Source: Solirubrobacterales bacterium (GTDB lineage Bacteria > Actinomycetota > Thermoleophilia > Solirubrobacterales > Thermoleophilaceae). From it: a DNA stretch of 64,000 nucleotides. Position numbers and translations under genes: made by a program. The DNA is taken from the NCBI GenBank assembly GCA_012718975.1, contig JAAYBF010000214.1:1-64000 (forward strand), written 5' to 3'. The notes under the pieces were generated by a model. It was not told the origin of the DNA. It did not search any database and saw nothing but the letters and a program-made list of their open reading frames with translations. Every line of letters starts with the position of its first letter. Positions within the stretch are counted from its first letter, which is position 1. Positions 9,249 through 20,117 of this stretch are shown piece after piece.

Positions 9249-10232
9249 ATGTCTCCATCCGAGGGTGACGGATACGAGGATTTCTTCGTGGCGGCTTCGC
9301 CCGATACAGCCGCTGAGGCCCCCGAGTTCGAGGGTGCCAACGTGTGTCGGGCTGCGGCACTGTCGACGATGCTCGGCAACGACCGCACGGCAGCCCAGAT
9401 GCTCGAGGCCGAGCTCGGGGAGCTTGGGTTCTCGCCGCAACTGCGAAGCGGCGATTGGGATTGGGGGACGCGCGACCCGGCCGGTCTGTTCGCGGGCCTG
9501 CCGCCGTTCGACGGGGCACCGGAGGAGCGGCGCGTCAGGCACTGGGAGATGGTCGGAGAGACGGCGGAGCCCGACGGTGCGGTTGCTTCTACGAGCGCAT
9601 CCGCTCTCTGACCGACGGTAGCGCCGAGTCCGACGCATTGCTGGTCCAACAGCTCAGCAGCTGGCGCCTCGGCGAGGCGCGGGTGTCGCTCGATCCCGTC
9701 ACGCGCTCGCTGGCGCTGGCACCGTTCCTGTCGGACGAGGATCAGGGCGGCGGAGAGCCGGCCTCGCCTGCGACGTCGACGCCCGAGGCGCCGCCGGTTT
9801 CCACGATGGTTCACGGAACCTGGGGGCTGGAGCGGCGCCTACCGCGCCAGCCATCGGGCGCAGGCTGCCGTCGACCTCTGCGACTGGGCAGCTGACGTGG
9901 CGCCCCACGGCCTGCAGAGCGTCTTCGCCCACTCCTATGGTGGCGAGGTCGCGTCGCGCGCCGTTGTGCGCGGCGCGCGCGTGGAGGAGCTGGTTCTGCT
10001 GAGCGTCCCCGCCACCAGCCACGTCGAGGCGGCCGCCGATACCGGCGTGCGGGTCGTCGACGTCCGCCTACGGTTCGATCCGGTGCTTGCGCTCGCGCGG
10101 ACCCGTCAGCGGCTGCAGTCCAGGCGGACGGTCACCCCCGTGTACCTCAACCGCTGGTGTCTCGACCACGGCGCCTCCCACCGCGAGGATGTCTGGCAGG
10201 CGGAGGACGTGGCGCGGCGTGGCCGGATCTGA
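9249..10232 (+). pseudogene. Frameshifted alpha/beta-hydrolase-like gene
   Basis: Consecutive fragments in different frames: 'GANVCRAAALSTMLGNDRTAAQMLE...', '...LTDGSAESDALLVQQLSSWRLGEAR...STMVHGTWG', then 'AYRASHRAQAAVDLCDWAADVAPHGLQSVFAHSYGGEVASRAVV'; shifts near 9590 and 9825. Confidence 0.7.
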
Positions 10233-10271
10233 CACGCGCGCCGGGGCGACGCGAGGGCAAAGGGGAGTCTC

Positions 10272-11560
10272 ATGAGGGGCGAGAATGGACCTGTGGACGA
10301 CGCCGGACAGTGGCGCAACAGGCTTTCCCGGGTGTCGTGGGGTTCGCGGAGGGCCGTCCGGGAGACGGTCTTCCTGCGTGCGGATCTCCAGGTTCACACC
10401 CTGTCGATCCAGCGTTGGAGCCTGGTCCGGAGCCTCGGGAGTGGGCATAACCGAGCACAACGACGTCTCGTGGATCGATGAGCTCCGCGCGGTCGCGCGC
10501 AAGATCGGCCCCCATCTGCTCCCAGGCTTCGAGGTGGAGAGCGCCGAGGGGATACACGTGCTCTGCCTCTTCGATTCGGACACTCCCGGTCCGCACCTCG
10601 AGAGCACGCTAGCGCGGCTGGGCCCACCGCGCCCAAGCGCGAGAAGTCCCGCCTGGAGCTTAGGACGAGTCAGCATTTCGCCGATCTGGTGGAACTGGTT
10701 CAGGACGAGTGCGGCGGGGTCTGCGGGGGAGCCGATCTACGCACGCGAACGTCTCCCCGGTTACGTTCTGACGTCGGATGCCCGGTCGTTGGACCGCATC
10801 GGCTCCGTATCCACTGGATCAAGATGGACACCGTCGGCGTGACCGGCCTACGTCAGGCGTTTCTCGATCCGGAGTCGCGGATTGCCTACACCGGTCCGAA
10901 GGAGCGGCGTCGTGGAGCCCGGATACCCGCCGCTAGCTGGGAGGGCGGCGTGCTTGACGGCGTGAGCTTTCCGCTGAACGCCGAGCTCAACTGCCTGATC
11001 GGTGGGCGCGGAGCCGGAAAAGTCGACGGTCATCGAGACCATCAGATACGCGCTTGGAGCCGGCTATCACCTCCCGGCTTCGAGGCGACCGCCGGGGAAG
11101 TGCTCAAGGGCCTTCCCGTCGGGCTCGACGGTTTCGCTGCTGATCGAGACGGGCGGGCCGAAACGGAGGTTCGTGATCGAGCGTACGGCGCTCATGCGCC
11201 GATCGTGAGGAAGCACGGTGGGACCCATGTCCCGATCTCGATGCAACGCAACTTGATACGCCTGCGCGTACTCGGGCAGAAAGAGATCTTCGGCGTCGCT
11301 CAGAACGAGACGGCGCGACTCGAGATGCTTGACGCCGTCGCGGCCGAGGAGTTGCGCGAGGTTGTGTCCCGCGAGGCCGAGCTAGTCGCGCGCTGCGAGG
11401 AGAACGCCACCCTCGTCGCGTGCCTGAGCCGCCAGATCGACGACTCACAGACGAGGTTGGCTGAGCTCCCTGCCATGGAGGGCTGGCGCGCTCACTTCCG
11501 CGAGGCCGGCTTCGACGAGTTGTTGGAGGAGCGTAGGCAGCCGGACCGGGAGGGCCCGCC
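10272..11560 (+). pseudogene. Multiply frameshifted PHP-domain + AAA/ABC-type ATPase (TrlF-like)
   Basis: Fragments in order but in different frames: 'FLRADLQVHT' (PHP), 'GVGITEHNDVSWIDELRAVARKIGPHLLPGFEVESAEGIHVLCLFDSDTPG', 'HWIKMDTVGVTGLRQAFLDPESRIAY', 'ELNCLIGGRGAGK' | 'STVIETIRYALG' (Walker A split by a frameshift), 'RLRVLGQKEIFGVAQNETARLEMLDAV'. Confidence 0.8.
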
Positions 11561-11832
11561 ACGCGGCACTGCCCGGCCGCCTGCTCGGCGTCGTCACCAC
11601 CGGGAGCTCGTTGGTGAGCGCGAGCCGGCCGGCCAACCTCGACCAGTGGAAACGCCCCCGCGTGTGTGAGACGAGCCCTCCGCCGTCCGTCCTGGCATCC
11701 ATCGTCTGCTTGTCGCTGGTGAAGGCACCTTTGGGAGTCCTGCTGGTGTCGAGAAGTGGGGCATCGCAAAGCAGGTCTCAGGCGCCCGGAGAAAGTGCCT
11801 CCTGGCGGATCGAGCCAGCTCACCCGATCCCA

Positions 11833-12552
11833 TTAGAACCGATACGCGAAGCGCTGAATAATACACTCGCACGCAGCACCGACGACACCACGTAGCCGGG
11901 CGTCGTATTGCTGCCGGTAGGGCGGATGTGGGTGACTATTGATCGCCGGCTGCTGGAGCAACCGCTCCCACCTATCTTTTGCAACTCCTAGGCCTACCTT
12001 GGCCCCGAAGGCCACTAGATCGTCGTACAGGGACTCGAAGCGGCCGATCGTTAGGCGCTCGGAGCCCAGTCCGGACCCCACCATCTTGAGAAGCTGGACC
12101 GTGTAGATGTCGTACCCCGATGCCACGCGGGCGGCCTCCTGATCCCCGCCCTCCAAGAGCCCACAGAAGGCGGGATGGCTCAGGTCCAGTGCCCCGCAGG
12201 CACGCTCAACGACGGTAGTGAAGTCGCAAGCATGCTGCGCTCGCCCGTCGACCACCTCAATCGCGTCCCCAAATACAAGGCGGACCCATGGGTTCTCCCG
12301 CAGTGCCGCAGTGCTCACGGATGGAAACACGACGCCAGCTAGGTAGTGATACCAGGAAACGTACCAATCCCACGGGTTTCGCACAAACACAAGGACCGGT
12401 AGGTCCTTGGCCCAGGGCGGCACCGCCTCCCATCCTGGGTGGCGCTCATAGCTTGCGACGGGCGTCCCAAGCTCAGCGGCGAACACCTCCGCTAGAAAGG
12501 TCCCGGCCGTTCTGGGCGTGTGCAGAAATACGAACTCGGAGTATATATGCAT
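11833..12552 (-). CDS. Sulfotransferase-family protein
   Basis: 'YSEFVFLHTPRTAGTFLAEVF' (5'-PSB-like) and 'LPVLVFVRNPWDWYVSWYHY' (3'-PB-like). Confidence 0.85.
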   Translation of the reverse strand: MHIYSEFVFLHTPRTAGTFLAEVFAAELGTPVASYERHPGWEAVPPWAKDLPVLVFVRNPWDWYVSWYHYLAGVVFPSVSTAALRENPWVRLVFGDAIEVVDGRAQHACDFTTVVERACGALDLSHPAFCGLLEGGDQEAARVASGYDIYTVQLLKMVGSGLGSERLTIGRFESLYDDLVAFGAKVGLGVAKDRWERLLQQPAINSHPHPPYRQQYDARLRGVVGAACECIIQRFAYRF

Positions 12553-12991
12553 GTGGCGCGCGGTCCGGACCGGGTTGTCGACGGCGATCGTCGGAGGCTA
12601 GTTCAATGCGACTCCTGTTGCTACCGGGGGTGGTCGCCCGCAGCCCGACGTGGAGAATCCGCTGCAGCCGCCACTTGAGCAGGTAGGCGCGGCAGGGCGG
12701 CCGGTTGGGCTGCGTGGCGTCGGCGGGCGCTGATGTTGGTGGGCGGTGAGGTCCTCTGAGCTCTTCCGAAGCGCGGAGCGAGCGCCGTTGAGTTCGCGGG
12801 TCGTGTCGGTCTGGTCCGCCCTGGGTCCGCCTCGCGGCGGGCCTCGGCGAGCGCGATCGCGCGGAGGTCGACGTAGCGCTGATCCCGGGTGGTGCTAGGC
12901 CCGAGAGTGGGCCGTCGACAACTGTCGGACTGGCTGACCTGATCGCCACGCTTCTGCTGTCAAGAGCGGACTGACCCGTTGCGGTAGTCGC

Positions 12992-13021
12992 TTGACGCGG
13001 TGCGTATGGCTATGTTCTTAT
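12992..13021 (+). promoter_or_regulatory. Promoter-like motif instance A: TTGACG-N15-TGTTCTTAT, 5' of the GT4/GT2 gene
   Basis: Direct reading; same bipartite pattern seen at 22695, 24223, 42229 and 51865. Confidence 0.55.
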
Positions 13022-13031
13022 CCCGGTTCGG

Positions 13032-16000
13032 ATGGCGCACGAATGCGGCGGCGGGGACGGCCGTACATCTGTTCTCTACCTCGCCCCCTGGGTCGACCTC
13101 GGCGGCTCGGACAAGGGGACGATCGACTGGTTCAAGAGCATCGACCGGGAGCGCTGGGCGCCGTCGCTGATCACGACCCAGCCGTCGCCGAACCGGTGGC
13201 TTCCCAAGGTCGAGCCGTTCGCGGAGGAGGTCTGGGACCTCCCCGACCTGATGCCGGGCGCCGCCTACCCGCGCTTCATCCTCGGCTTCGTCAAGAGCCG
13301 CGGGGTGAAGGTCATCCACATCATGAACTCGCGGCTGGCCTTCGACCTGCTGCCCGACCTCACCGCCCTGCCCGAGCGCGTGGCGGTGGTCGTCCAGCTC
13401 CACGCCGAGGAGCCCGACAAGTCGGGCTACGTGCGCTACGTGACCCGCCGCTACGGCAACCTCGTCGACGCGTTCTCGGTGACCAGCGAGCATCTCGGCG
13501 ACGCCGTGGCCGGCTACGGCGTCCCGCGCAGCAGGATCCACGTGATTCATACCGGCGTCGATGCGGTCGATGAGTTCAACCCCGAGCGTGTCGGCCCGCT
13601 CGAGCTGCCCGGCAACGGCACCCCGCGGATACTTTGGCCCGGTCGGCTCGTCGAGCAGAAGGACCCGATGCTCACGCTGGACGTGCTCGCCCGGGTTCGC
13701 GGCCACGGGGTCGACTTCGTGCTCGACGTCGTCGGCGACGGGGAGCTGGAGATGGCGGTGCGGTCCCGTGCCCGTCAGATGGGCCTGGAGGACGCGATCC
13801 AGTGGCACCCGCCGAGCCTAGACATGGCCCGCTGGTACCGCACCGCCGATCTCGTGCTGATGACCAGCGTGTTCGAGGGCGTGCCCTATGTGATGTACGA
13901 GTCCCTCGCGATGGGTGTGCCGGTTGTGGCGCCGGCGCTCCCCGGCAACCGCGAGTTCCTAGACGATCACAGCGGCGCGCTCGTCGATCCGCGCGACGAC
14001 GCCGACCAGTACGCGGCCGCGGTCAGCCGCCTCCTCGCCGACGACGGGCGGCGGATCGAGATCGGGGAGCGCTCCCGCGCGCGGATGCTGTCGGACTTCT
14101 CGCTGGCCGAGATGGGCCGCCGCCACGACGAGCTCTACGACATGCTGCTCGCCTCCACGGGCCGCCGAAACGGCCCGGCGTCGCCACCTCCCGACCCGCC
14201 GCCCGAGCGCGTCTCCCTCTTCCCGCGCGATCCGCTGCCCGAGCGCACGGTCGGGGTGGTGGTGCCCTGCTTCCGCCACGGGCTGTACCTGGAGGAGTGC
14301 GTCGAGTCGATCAAGGCGCAGACGTTGCCGCCCGACCGGATCGTGGTGGTCGACGACGGCTCGACCGATCCGGAGACCGTCGAGGCGCTGGCGTGTCTCG
14401 ACGACGACGCGGCCGTCGAGGTCCTGCGCCAGGGCGAGAACCTCGGCCCCTCGGCCGCCCGTAACAGGGCGCTGGCCGAACTGGACACCTCATACGTCCT
14501 GCCGCTCGACGCCGACGACACCCTGGTCCCCGACGCGATCGAGCGGATGCTCGCCCGGCTGGAGGCCGCCGCTCCCGATGTCGGCTACGTCTATCCGAAC
14601 GCTCAGCACGTCGGCAACAGGTCCGACTACGTGCCCTCCCCGGCCTACAACCTGTGGCTGCTCATGGCCGACAACTACTGCCCGGCGCCGGCTCTGTTCG
14701 ACCGGCGTGCGTTCGAGCTCGGAGCCACCTACCCGGACGACATGCTCCACGGACACGAGGACTGGGATCTGCTGCTCACCCTCGCGGAGCTAGGCGTGCG
14801 GGGCGAGCACGTCGAGGGCCCGACGTTCCACTACCGCAAGTACGGGTTCAGCCGGATCACCGCGGTCGACTACGGGGCGGAGGAGTTCCACGCCGAGGTG
14901 GAGCGCCGCCACCCTGCCCTCTACCGCAATCGGGACGAGATCAAGCGGCGGTGGGCGCCGGCGGTCTCGCTCGTGCTGGTCGACGACGACCACGGGAGCT
15001 GGGCGTCGGCCGACCTCGCGGATCTGCCCGACCAGGCCTGTGCCGACTTCGAGCTCGTGGCCCCGACGGCGCTGGCGCCGGGTGTGCGCGCGGTCGGTGG
15101 CGGGGCCGGGACGCCCGCCGCACGGCTGCAGGCGTGCCTGCACGCGGCGCGCGGCCGCTGGGTGTGCGTGCTGACTCCGCGCGCGGCGTGCGCGCTGCGC
15201 GACCCGTCGCTGGTCGAGCGGCTGCTCTACTGCTTCTGGATGAGCGAGCGGAGCGCCGGGGTGGTGCTGGCCTCGGCGCCCGGAGTCGACCGTGCCACGT
15301 TCTCGCAGCTCACCGATGTCGAGCGGCTGGATGCCGAACCGCTCGCCTTCGCGTTCGAACGGGTTCCCGAGCGCCCGTCCCCCCCGGTCGATCTGGGCCT
15401 GACCTCGTCGCTGCTCGCCGACATGGTGTTGAACGTCCAGGGCCACGGCCCCTTGCAGTGGCGGCTCCTGCCGACAGCGAGCCTCGGTTCACCGGAGGGA
15501 GGCTCCAACGGGCATGGGTCGGCCCCGGCCGCGAACCCGGCGGCGGAGGGGACCGCGCTGCTGTCGTTGGATCGTCGCCCGCCAACCGATCGGGCCGAAG
15601 CTTGGGTGCGGCGAGCGGTTTCGTGGTTGGAGCCGCGCGCGCCCGGGCTGGAGCGGGACATCGTGCGGCGATGGACGGGGCCGGCCTGGACGCCGCCCGA
15701 GACGGTGCCGCTCTGCCGCCACCGGGCGCTCGACCGCGCGGAGTGGATCGTCACCACCGACCGCACCCCCCCGCCGGGCTTCGTGCTCGAGTTCGACCTC
15801 GGGTCGGTCCACCGCTTCGCTCTGCCCGGCACACGCCGGCTGGTGGCCGACGAGGGCACGTTCACCCTGATCGACGATCAGGACGAGCTGTCTCCGCCGG
15901 CCACGGCGTTCGGCTTCGTCGAGCAGGCGCCGCTTCCAGGGCTCGCCGTGCTGGAGGTGCGGCGGGTACCCGAGACCGGTGCGCACGTCCTCGTCGCCGG

Positions 16001-16697
16001 GCCGGACGATCCGCTGTTCGACCGGGCGACCGAGGTTGCCGTCCTCGGCTGGATCGAGCCGCTGCCGATCGAGCCGCGCCACACCGACTTGCATCTCGGG
16101 CCATGGGGGGCGGTGCCGTTGCGGCGCTTCGTCGACCCGGTCGCCTGGCGCCATCGCTACCGCACCGGCCCCCCGGGGGAGGAGCGGGAGTGCGTGTCGC
16201 TGGGCTCGCTGTTGAGGGAGCCGGGCGACGCGCTGACGGCCTTGCGACAACTTCCTGACGGCCGCCTCGGGACTGACCTCGGCGGCCCCGGCAGGCGCCG
16301 CCCGTCTCCGGTCGGCGCGGCGCGCTGGACGCTCGCGCCGCTGGCGTGGGGGCAGCTGCCGCCGCCGGCGTGGGCCCTGCGCGCCGCCGGCTCGCGCGCC
16401 CGTCGTCTCTTTGGGCGGTCGGCCGGGCGCCCGCGCCTGGCGCGACGGGAGCCCGAGATCCTCGGCTGGCTGCGCCGCCGGCCCGCCCAGCGCTACTCGG
16501 CCCTCTTTAGCGCGACGCACCCGGTCACGGGCGACCAGTTCCTCACCCTGTCGCAGCTCGAGGCGACCGACCTGGGCTACCGCATCGACGGCGTGCTCGG
16601 CCACGTCTTCGACGCCGGTTCCGACCCGCGGGAGCGGCTGTCCCAGACGACGGTGCTGTGGGGGGCGCGGTTCGGGAGGGGGCGGCGGTACCGGTGA
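13032..16697 (+). CDS. Bifunctional glycosyltransferase (GT4-like N-terminal half, GT2-like middle)
   Basis: GT4: 'FNPERVG...RILWPGRLVEQKDPMLTLDVLARVR...EGVPYVMYESLAMGVPVVAPALPGNREFL'; GT2: 'VGVVVPCFRHGLYLEECVESIKAQTLPPDRIVVVDDGSTD...LPLDADDTLVPDAIERM'. Confidence 0.9.
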   Translation: MAHECGGGDGRTSVLYLAPWVDLGGSDKGTIDWFKSIDRERWAPSLITTQPSPNRWLPKVEPFAEEVWDLPDLMPGAAYPRFILGFVKSRGVKVIHIMNSRLAFDLLPDLTALPERVAVVVQLHAEEPDKSGYVRYVTRRYGNLVDAFSVTSEHLGDAVAGYGVPRSRIHVIHTGVDAVDEFNPERVGPLELPGNGTPRILWPGRLVEQKDPMLTLDVLARVRGHGVDFVLDVVGDGELEMAVRSRARQMGLEDAIQWHPPSLDMARWYRTADLVLMTSVFEGVPYVMYESLAMGVPVVAPALPGNREFLDDHSGALVDPRDDADQYAAAVSRLLADDGRRIEIGERSRARMLSDFSLAEMGRRHDELYDMLLASTGRRNGPASPPPDPPPERVSLFPRDPLPERTVGVVVPCFRHGLYLEECVESIKAQTLPPDRIVVVDDGSTDPETVEALACLDDDAAVEVLRQGENLGPSAARNRALAELDTSYVLPLDADDTLVPDAIERMLARLEAAAPDVGYVYPNAQHVGNRSDYVPSPAYNLWLLMADNYCPAPALFDRRAFELGATYPDDMLHGHEDWDLLLTLAELGVRGEHVEGPTFHYRKYGFSRITAVDYGAEEFHAEVERRHPALYRNRDEIKRRWAPAVSLVLVDDDHGSWASADLADLPDQACADFELVAPTALAPGVRAVGGGAGTPAARLQACLHAARGRWVCVLTPRAACALRDPSLVERLLYCFWMSERSAGVVLASAPGVDRATFSQLTDVERLDAEPLAFAFERVPERPSPPVDLGLTSSLLADMVLNVQGHGPLQWRLLPTASLGSPEGGSNGHGSAPAANPAAEGTALLSLDRRPPTDRAEAWVRRAVSWLEPRAPGLERDIVRRWTGPAWTPPETVPLCRHRALDRAEWIVTTDRTPPPGFVLEFDLGSVHRFALPGTRRLVADEGTFTLIDDQDELSPPATAFGFVEQAPLPGLAVLEVRRVPETGAHVLVAGPDDPLFDRATEVAVLGWIEPLPIEPRHTDLHLGPWGAVPLRRFVDPVAWRHRYRTGPPGEERECVSLGSLLREPGDALTALRQLPDGRLGTDLGGPGRRRPSPVGAARWTLAPLAWGQLPPPAWALRAAGSRARRLFGRSAGRPRLARREPEILGWLRRRPAQRYSALFSATHPVTGDQFLTLSQLEATDLGYRIDGVLGHVFDAGSDPRERLSQTTVLWGARFGRGRRYR

Positions 16698-16740
16698 TGG
16701 CGGAGGGAGTTCCTGCCAAGCGCAGAACCGACGGTGTGAA

Positions 16741-18352
16741 CTAGAGAGTGCGCACCGCAGGCCCAGGAAGGAACCGGGTCTGGGCCTCTAGGCAGTCACG
16801 TCGGGAGTCAATCCGCTGGACGGAGGATGACTCCACATCAACGAAGTACGCCGCGCCGTACGGTGCGCCGTGGGCGTCAGTAACCCAGCCGCTTCCGACA
16901 GGCGCGACACCGGTTCGAAGGCAGTTCATAGCCGTGCCTTCAAGGATGGGGTAGGCATCCAGGTTAGGGGTGTCGTAGACGAGGCCGACTGCGCCGTCGA
17001 GATCCCAGGAGTAGCTGAAGATCGGGACCCCAGGACGTTCCCCACCAGGATGCCCGAAGGTGTATATGGTGCTTCCCTCGGGGGGCATTGGGATCGTCGA
17101 CGTAATGGTCGCGAGTATGTTGTCCGCCGTCCGCGCCGCTCGAGTCCATGCCTGCCGCTGATCTCGAGCATCGTGTGCATAGCCCCAGACCAACGCCGCG
17201 GCCAGTGCTGTTGATAAGGCTGCGGCTGGATGCGTCCACCGCCGCACGCCCCGGAAGAGCAGGAGCCCGACCAACACCGCAGCCGCGTACACGACAAGTA
17301 CCACTCCGACCGAGGCGAGGACGTTGACCCGGTTGCCGGCCCCTGGAGAGATCGGGTTGTAGTAGGAGTGGGCGGGTATGAATTGCGCCCAACTGACCGC
17401 AGCCAACAGAGCGCCGGAGCCCGCGGTGGCGAGCCATCTGCCTACGGCCGGCCGCGCGTCGTCGCTGGAGGGCAGGAGCAGGCGCACGGCCATGGCGGCC
17501 ACGATCACCGCAGCGAGCCCGAAGAGGATGGTGTCACGTCCCAGGGTCCCAAACGGGTGAGCCGCGAGAGCGAGGATGCTCAGCCCGCCATCTGCGATGG
17601 CCTCGGCGTGGTCGATCATCGCGCTAAGCGGATAGCGCTCCCTGTCGACCTTCAGCCAGGTCAGCACGAGGCACGCGATCACGACGACGACGTCCCCAGC
17701 CCATCGCCAGCGCACTGTTCGCCAGTCCGCCCGCGTCAGATAGAGGGCGCCGGCCAGAAGGAGGGCGGATCCGGCGATGTCGTAGATGAGCAGGCTGGCG
17801 GCGTAGAGTGCTAGCGCGGCCGCATGCAGGCGGCGTCCCAGTCCTGAGTTACCCTGCGCACGGGCGTCGAGCCCTCGAAGCGCTAGCGCGACGCCGATGA
17901 GAGCCAGCGTGACTGCGAGGCTGATGTGACCCGCCACTGACCACAAACGCGCGCTGTCCGCCCAGGGGAACAGGAGGACAAGCAGAGCTATGGCTCCGGC
18001 AGGGAGGGGCGTGAAGGCGAGACGCCGCAGCAACGCATAGAGCGTGGTGGACATGGCGACCGCGAGCACGATCGCGAGGGCGATGTGGAGCGCAGCACTT
18101 GGCCCCAGCGCCTGATGGGTGGCAGGAATGTACAGCGCCAATCCGATCCTCACGTTCGGCGTCTCCCAAAAGTCTTGGATGACGGAGCCGGTGCGGGGGT
18201 GCGCCGCCGCGAGCGCGTTGCTCCAGTCATCGATCATGAACCCGCCGTTGGCGATATAGGGGCCGTAGATCGCCGCGGCTGCTGCACCTAGAGCGATGGC
18301 GATGAGTCCCAGCTCACGGCGACTCGCGGCGCCCCCTGTCGACTGGTTCACG
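16741..18352 (-). CDS. Polytopic membrane protein (GT-C-like), function unknown
   Basis: About 10 hydrophobic segments and a soluble C-terminus; ORF extends to 18435, but a GTG near 18352 avoids overlap with the divergent 18388 gene. Confidence 0.65.
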
Positions 18353-18387
18353 AGGCGGTACCGTAGCAGTGCGGTAATCTCACGTCT

Positions 18388-19314
18388 ATGACCCTTGGTC
18401 GTGTGGCTGTCGGCAAGCCTGCTGCTGCGGACCAACGCCGATCAAGGCTCCTCGCCGGCGTTGCGCTGATACGCGCGCCCCACTGGGTGAAGAACGTGTT
18501 CGTGCTCGCGCCGCTGCTGTTCTCAAAGATGTTCGACGTGAGAGCGGCGGTGCTCGACGCCGTGGCGGCGTTCGCTGTCTTCTGCATCGCGTCGTCGCTG
18601 GTCTACGTGATCAATGACTGGTTCGATCGCGTCGATGACGCCAGCCATCCAGTGAAGTGCTGTCGACCGTTTGCCGCTGGCCAGTTGAGTGGCTGGGACG
18701 GGGTGGTGATCGGCATCGCGCTCGCTCTAACGGGACTGGCCGCCGGCCTCCTTGCGGGCCTACCGCCAGTCTTCTGGGCGATAGTTGCAACGTATGTAGC
18801 CGTCAACATCGCCTACTCCACCTGGCTGCGGGCAGTGGCACTCGTCGACATCGCGATCATCGCAGCAGGATTCGTACTACGGGTGCTTGCCGGTAGTGCC
18901 GCATTGTCGGTCGAGCCGTCCGAGTGGATTGTGCTGGCCACTGGCCTCCTCGCACTGTTGCTTGCTCTAGGCAAGCGGCGCGTCGACCTTGGTCACGAGA
19001 CCGCTCGGTCGCGCCCATCCCTGGGCGGCTACTCGGTTGAGTTCGTGGACGCCTCGTTGGCAGCACTCGCGGCATCAGTGATAGGCTTCTACGCGCTGTT
19101 CACTGTGTCTGACTATGCCGTTGCGCGCTACGGCTCCTCCTATCTGTACGTCACGACGTTCTGGGTCGCGATAGGGGTCATTCGATATCTGCAGGTGGTC
19201 ATCGCACTTGGGAATCGCGGTTCGCCGACGGAGATAGCGCTCTTCGACCGCACGACGCAGTTCCTCGCGCTGGGCTGGCTTGGGTCGTTCGTGCTCGTGG
19301 CGTTCGTGTTCTAA
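18388..19314 (+). CDS. UbiA-family prenyltransferase (decaprenyl-phosphate phosphoribosyltransferase-like)
   Basis: 'RAPHWVKNVFVLAPLLFSKMFD', 'SLVYVINDWFDRVDDASHPVKCCRPFAAGQLSG', multiple TM helices. Confidence 0.85.
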   Translation: MTLGRVAVGKPAAADQRRSRLLAGVALIRAPHWVKNVFVLAPLLFSKMFDVRAAVLDAVAAFAVFCIASSLVYVINDWFDRVDDASHPVKCCRPFAAGQLSGWDGVVIGIALALTGLAAGLLAGLPPVFWAIVATYVAVNIAYSTWLRAVALVDIAIIAAGFVLRVLAGSAALSVEPSEWIVLATGLLALLLALGKRRVDLGHETARSRPSLGGYSVEFVDASLAALAASVIGFYALFTVSDYAVARYGSSYLYVTTFWVAIGVIRYLQVVIALGNRGSPTEIALFDRTTQFLALGWLGSFVLVAFVF

Positions 19315-19982
19315 GGCTTGTCTGCCGCTGGTCGAGAGCGGTCGGGGACCTGGGCGCGGATGAGGTAGTGGGGGTAGGGGCTCAGCCGACCGAGCCGGCG
19401 CCAGCCGTCGATGCGCAGACCCGCATCGGCCAGCAGCTCGGACATTGCGCGTGGACAGCGGCAATGGGTGGACTCGCCGACGGCGAGCCGGTCGTGCAGT
19501 GCGTTGAAGGCGTGCTGCCAGCGAGGCGTCGTTGCGATGTCCTTCACTAGGATCTCGCCCCCGGGACGCACCAGCTTTGCGAGTGCACTGGCCAATCGGT
19601 GCTGTCCGCCCGGGTGGAGGTGATGGAAGACATCTATCGCGAGCGCGGCGTCGAATGCTCCTTGTACATGCAGTTGCGTCACGTCCGCTTGTTGAACCGT
19701 CACGCGAGGCGCAGCGGCCTGGGTCGCCGCGGCTGCATCGACCCGCGCCTTCTCGAGCTCGAACCCGTTGATCGTGATGCGGCCGTTTCTGAGAGCAGCG
19801 TAGCGCTCGACCACTCCGAACCCGCACCCCACAGATAGGACGCGTCCACGTACGCGGAGTAGTTCCGCGTCAAGGTCCGCCAAGGGCGCGTTCGCCAGAC
19901 GCGCGACGGCCCACGCTCCGGCCTCGAGTCCAGCGCCGCGGAACGACCGGCCGGCTTCGAGCATGGCGCGCCTACGCTCCAC
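19311..19982 (-). CDS. Class I SAM-dependent methyltransferase
   Basis: 'RVLSVGCGFGVVERYAALRNGRITINGFELEKARVDAA...FDAALAIDVFHHLHPGGQHRLASALAKLVRPGGEILVKDI'. Confidence 0.85.
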   Translation of the reverse strand: MERRRAMLEAGRSFRGAGLEAGAWAVARLANAPLADLDAELLRVRGRVLSVGCGFGVVERYAALRNGRITINGFELEKARVDAAAATQAAAPRVTVQQADVTQLHVQGAFDAALAIDVFHHLHPGGQHRLASALAKLVRPGGEILVKDIATTPRWQHAFNALHDRLAVGESTHCRCPRAMSELLADAGLRIDGWRRLGRLSPYPHYLIRAQVPDRSRPAADKP

Positions 19983-20117
19983 CGTGCTCCTCGAACTGGC
20001 GGACGGGTGCTGGCCCTGATGCTCGTGGCGGTAGCGCTAGGGAAGTCAGCATGGCTGCGTAGTACGGGGAGGTTGAGCTGCTGTCGATGCTCGCCGGTAG
20101 GGATCGCGTGATTCGGG

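Noticed and set aside
11104-11872. Minus-strand ORFs of about 92-239 aa over the TrlF-like region
   Set aside because: No recognisable motifs; composition of antisense noise over a decayed gene
12473-12949. 158-aa minus ORF between the sulfotransferase and GT genes, possible transposase remnant
   Set aside because: No transposase motif, terminal inverted repeats or target-site duplication could be identified
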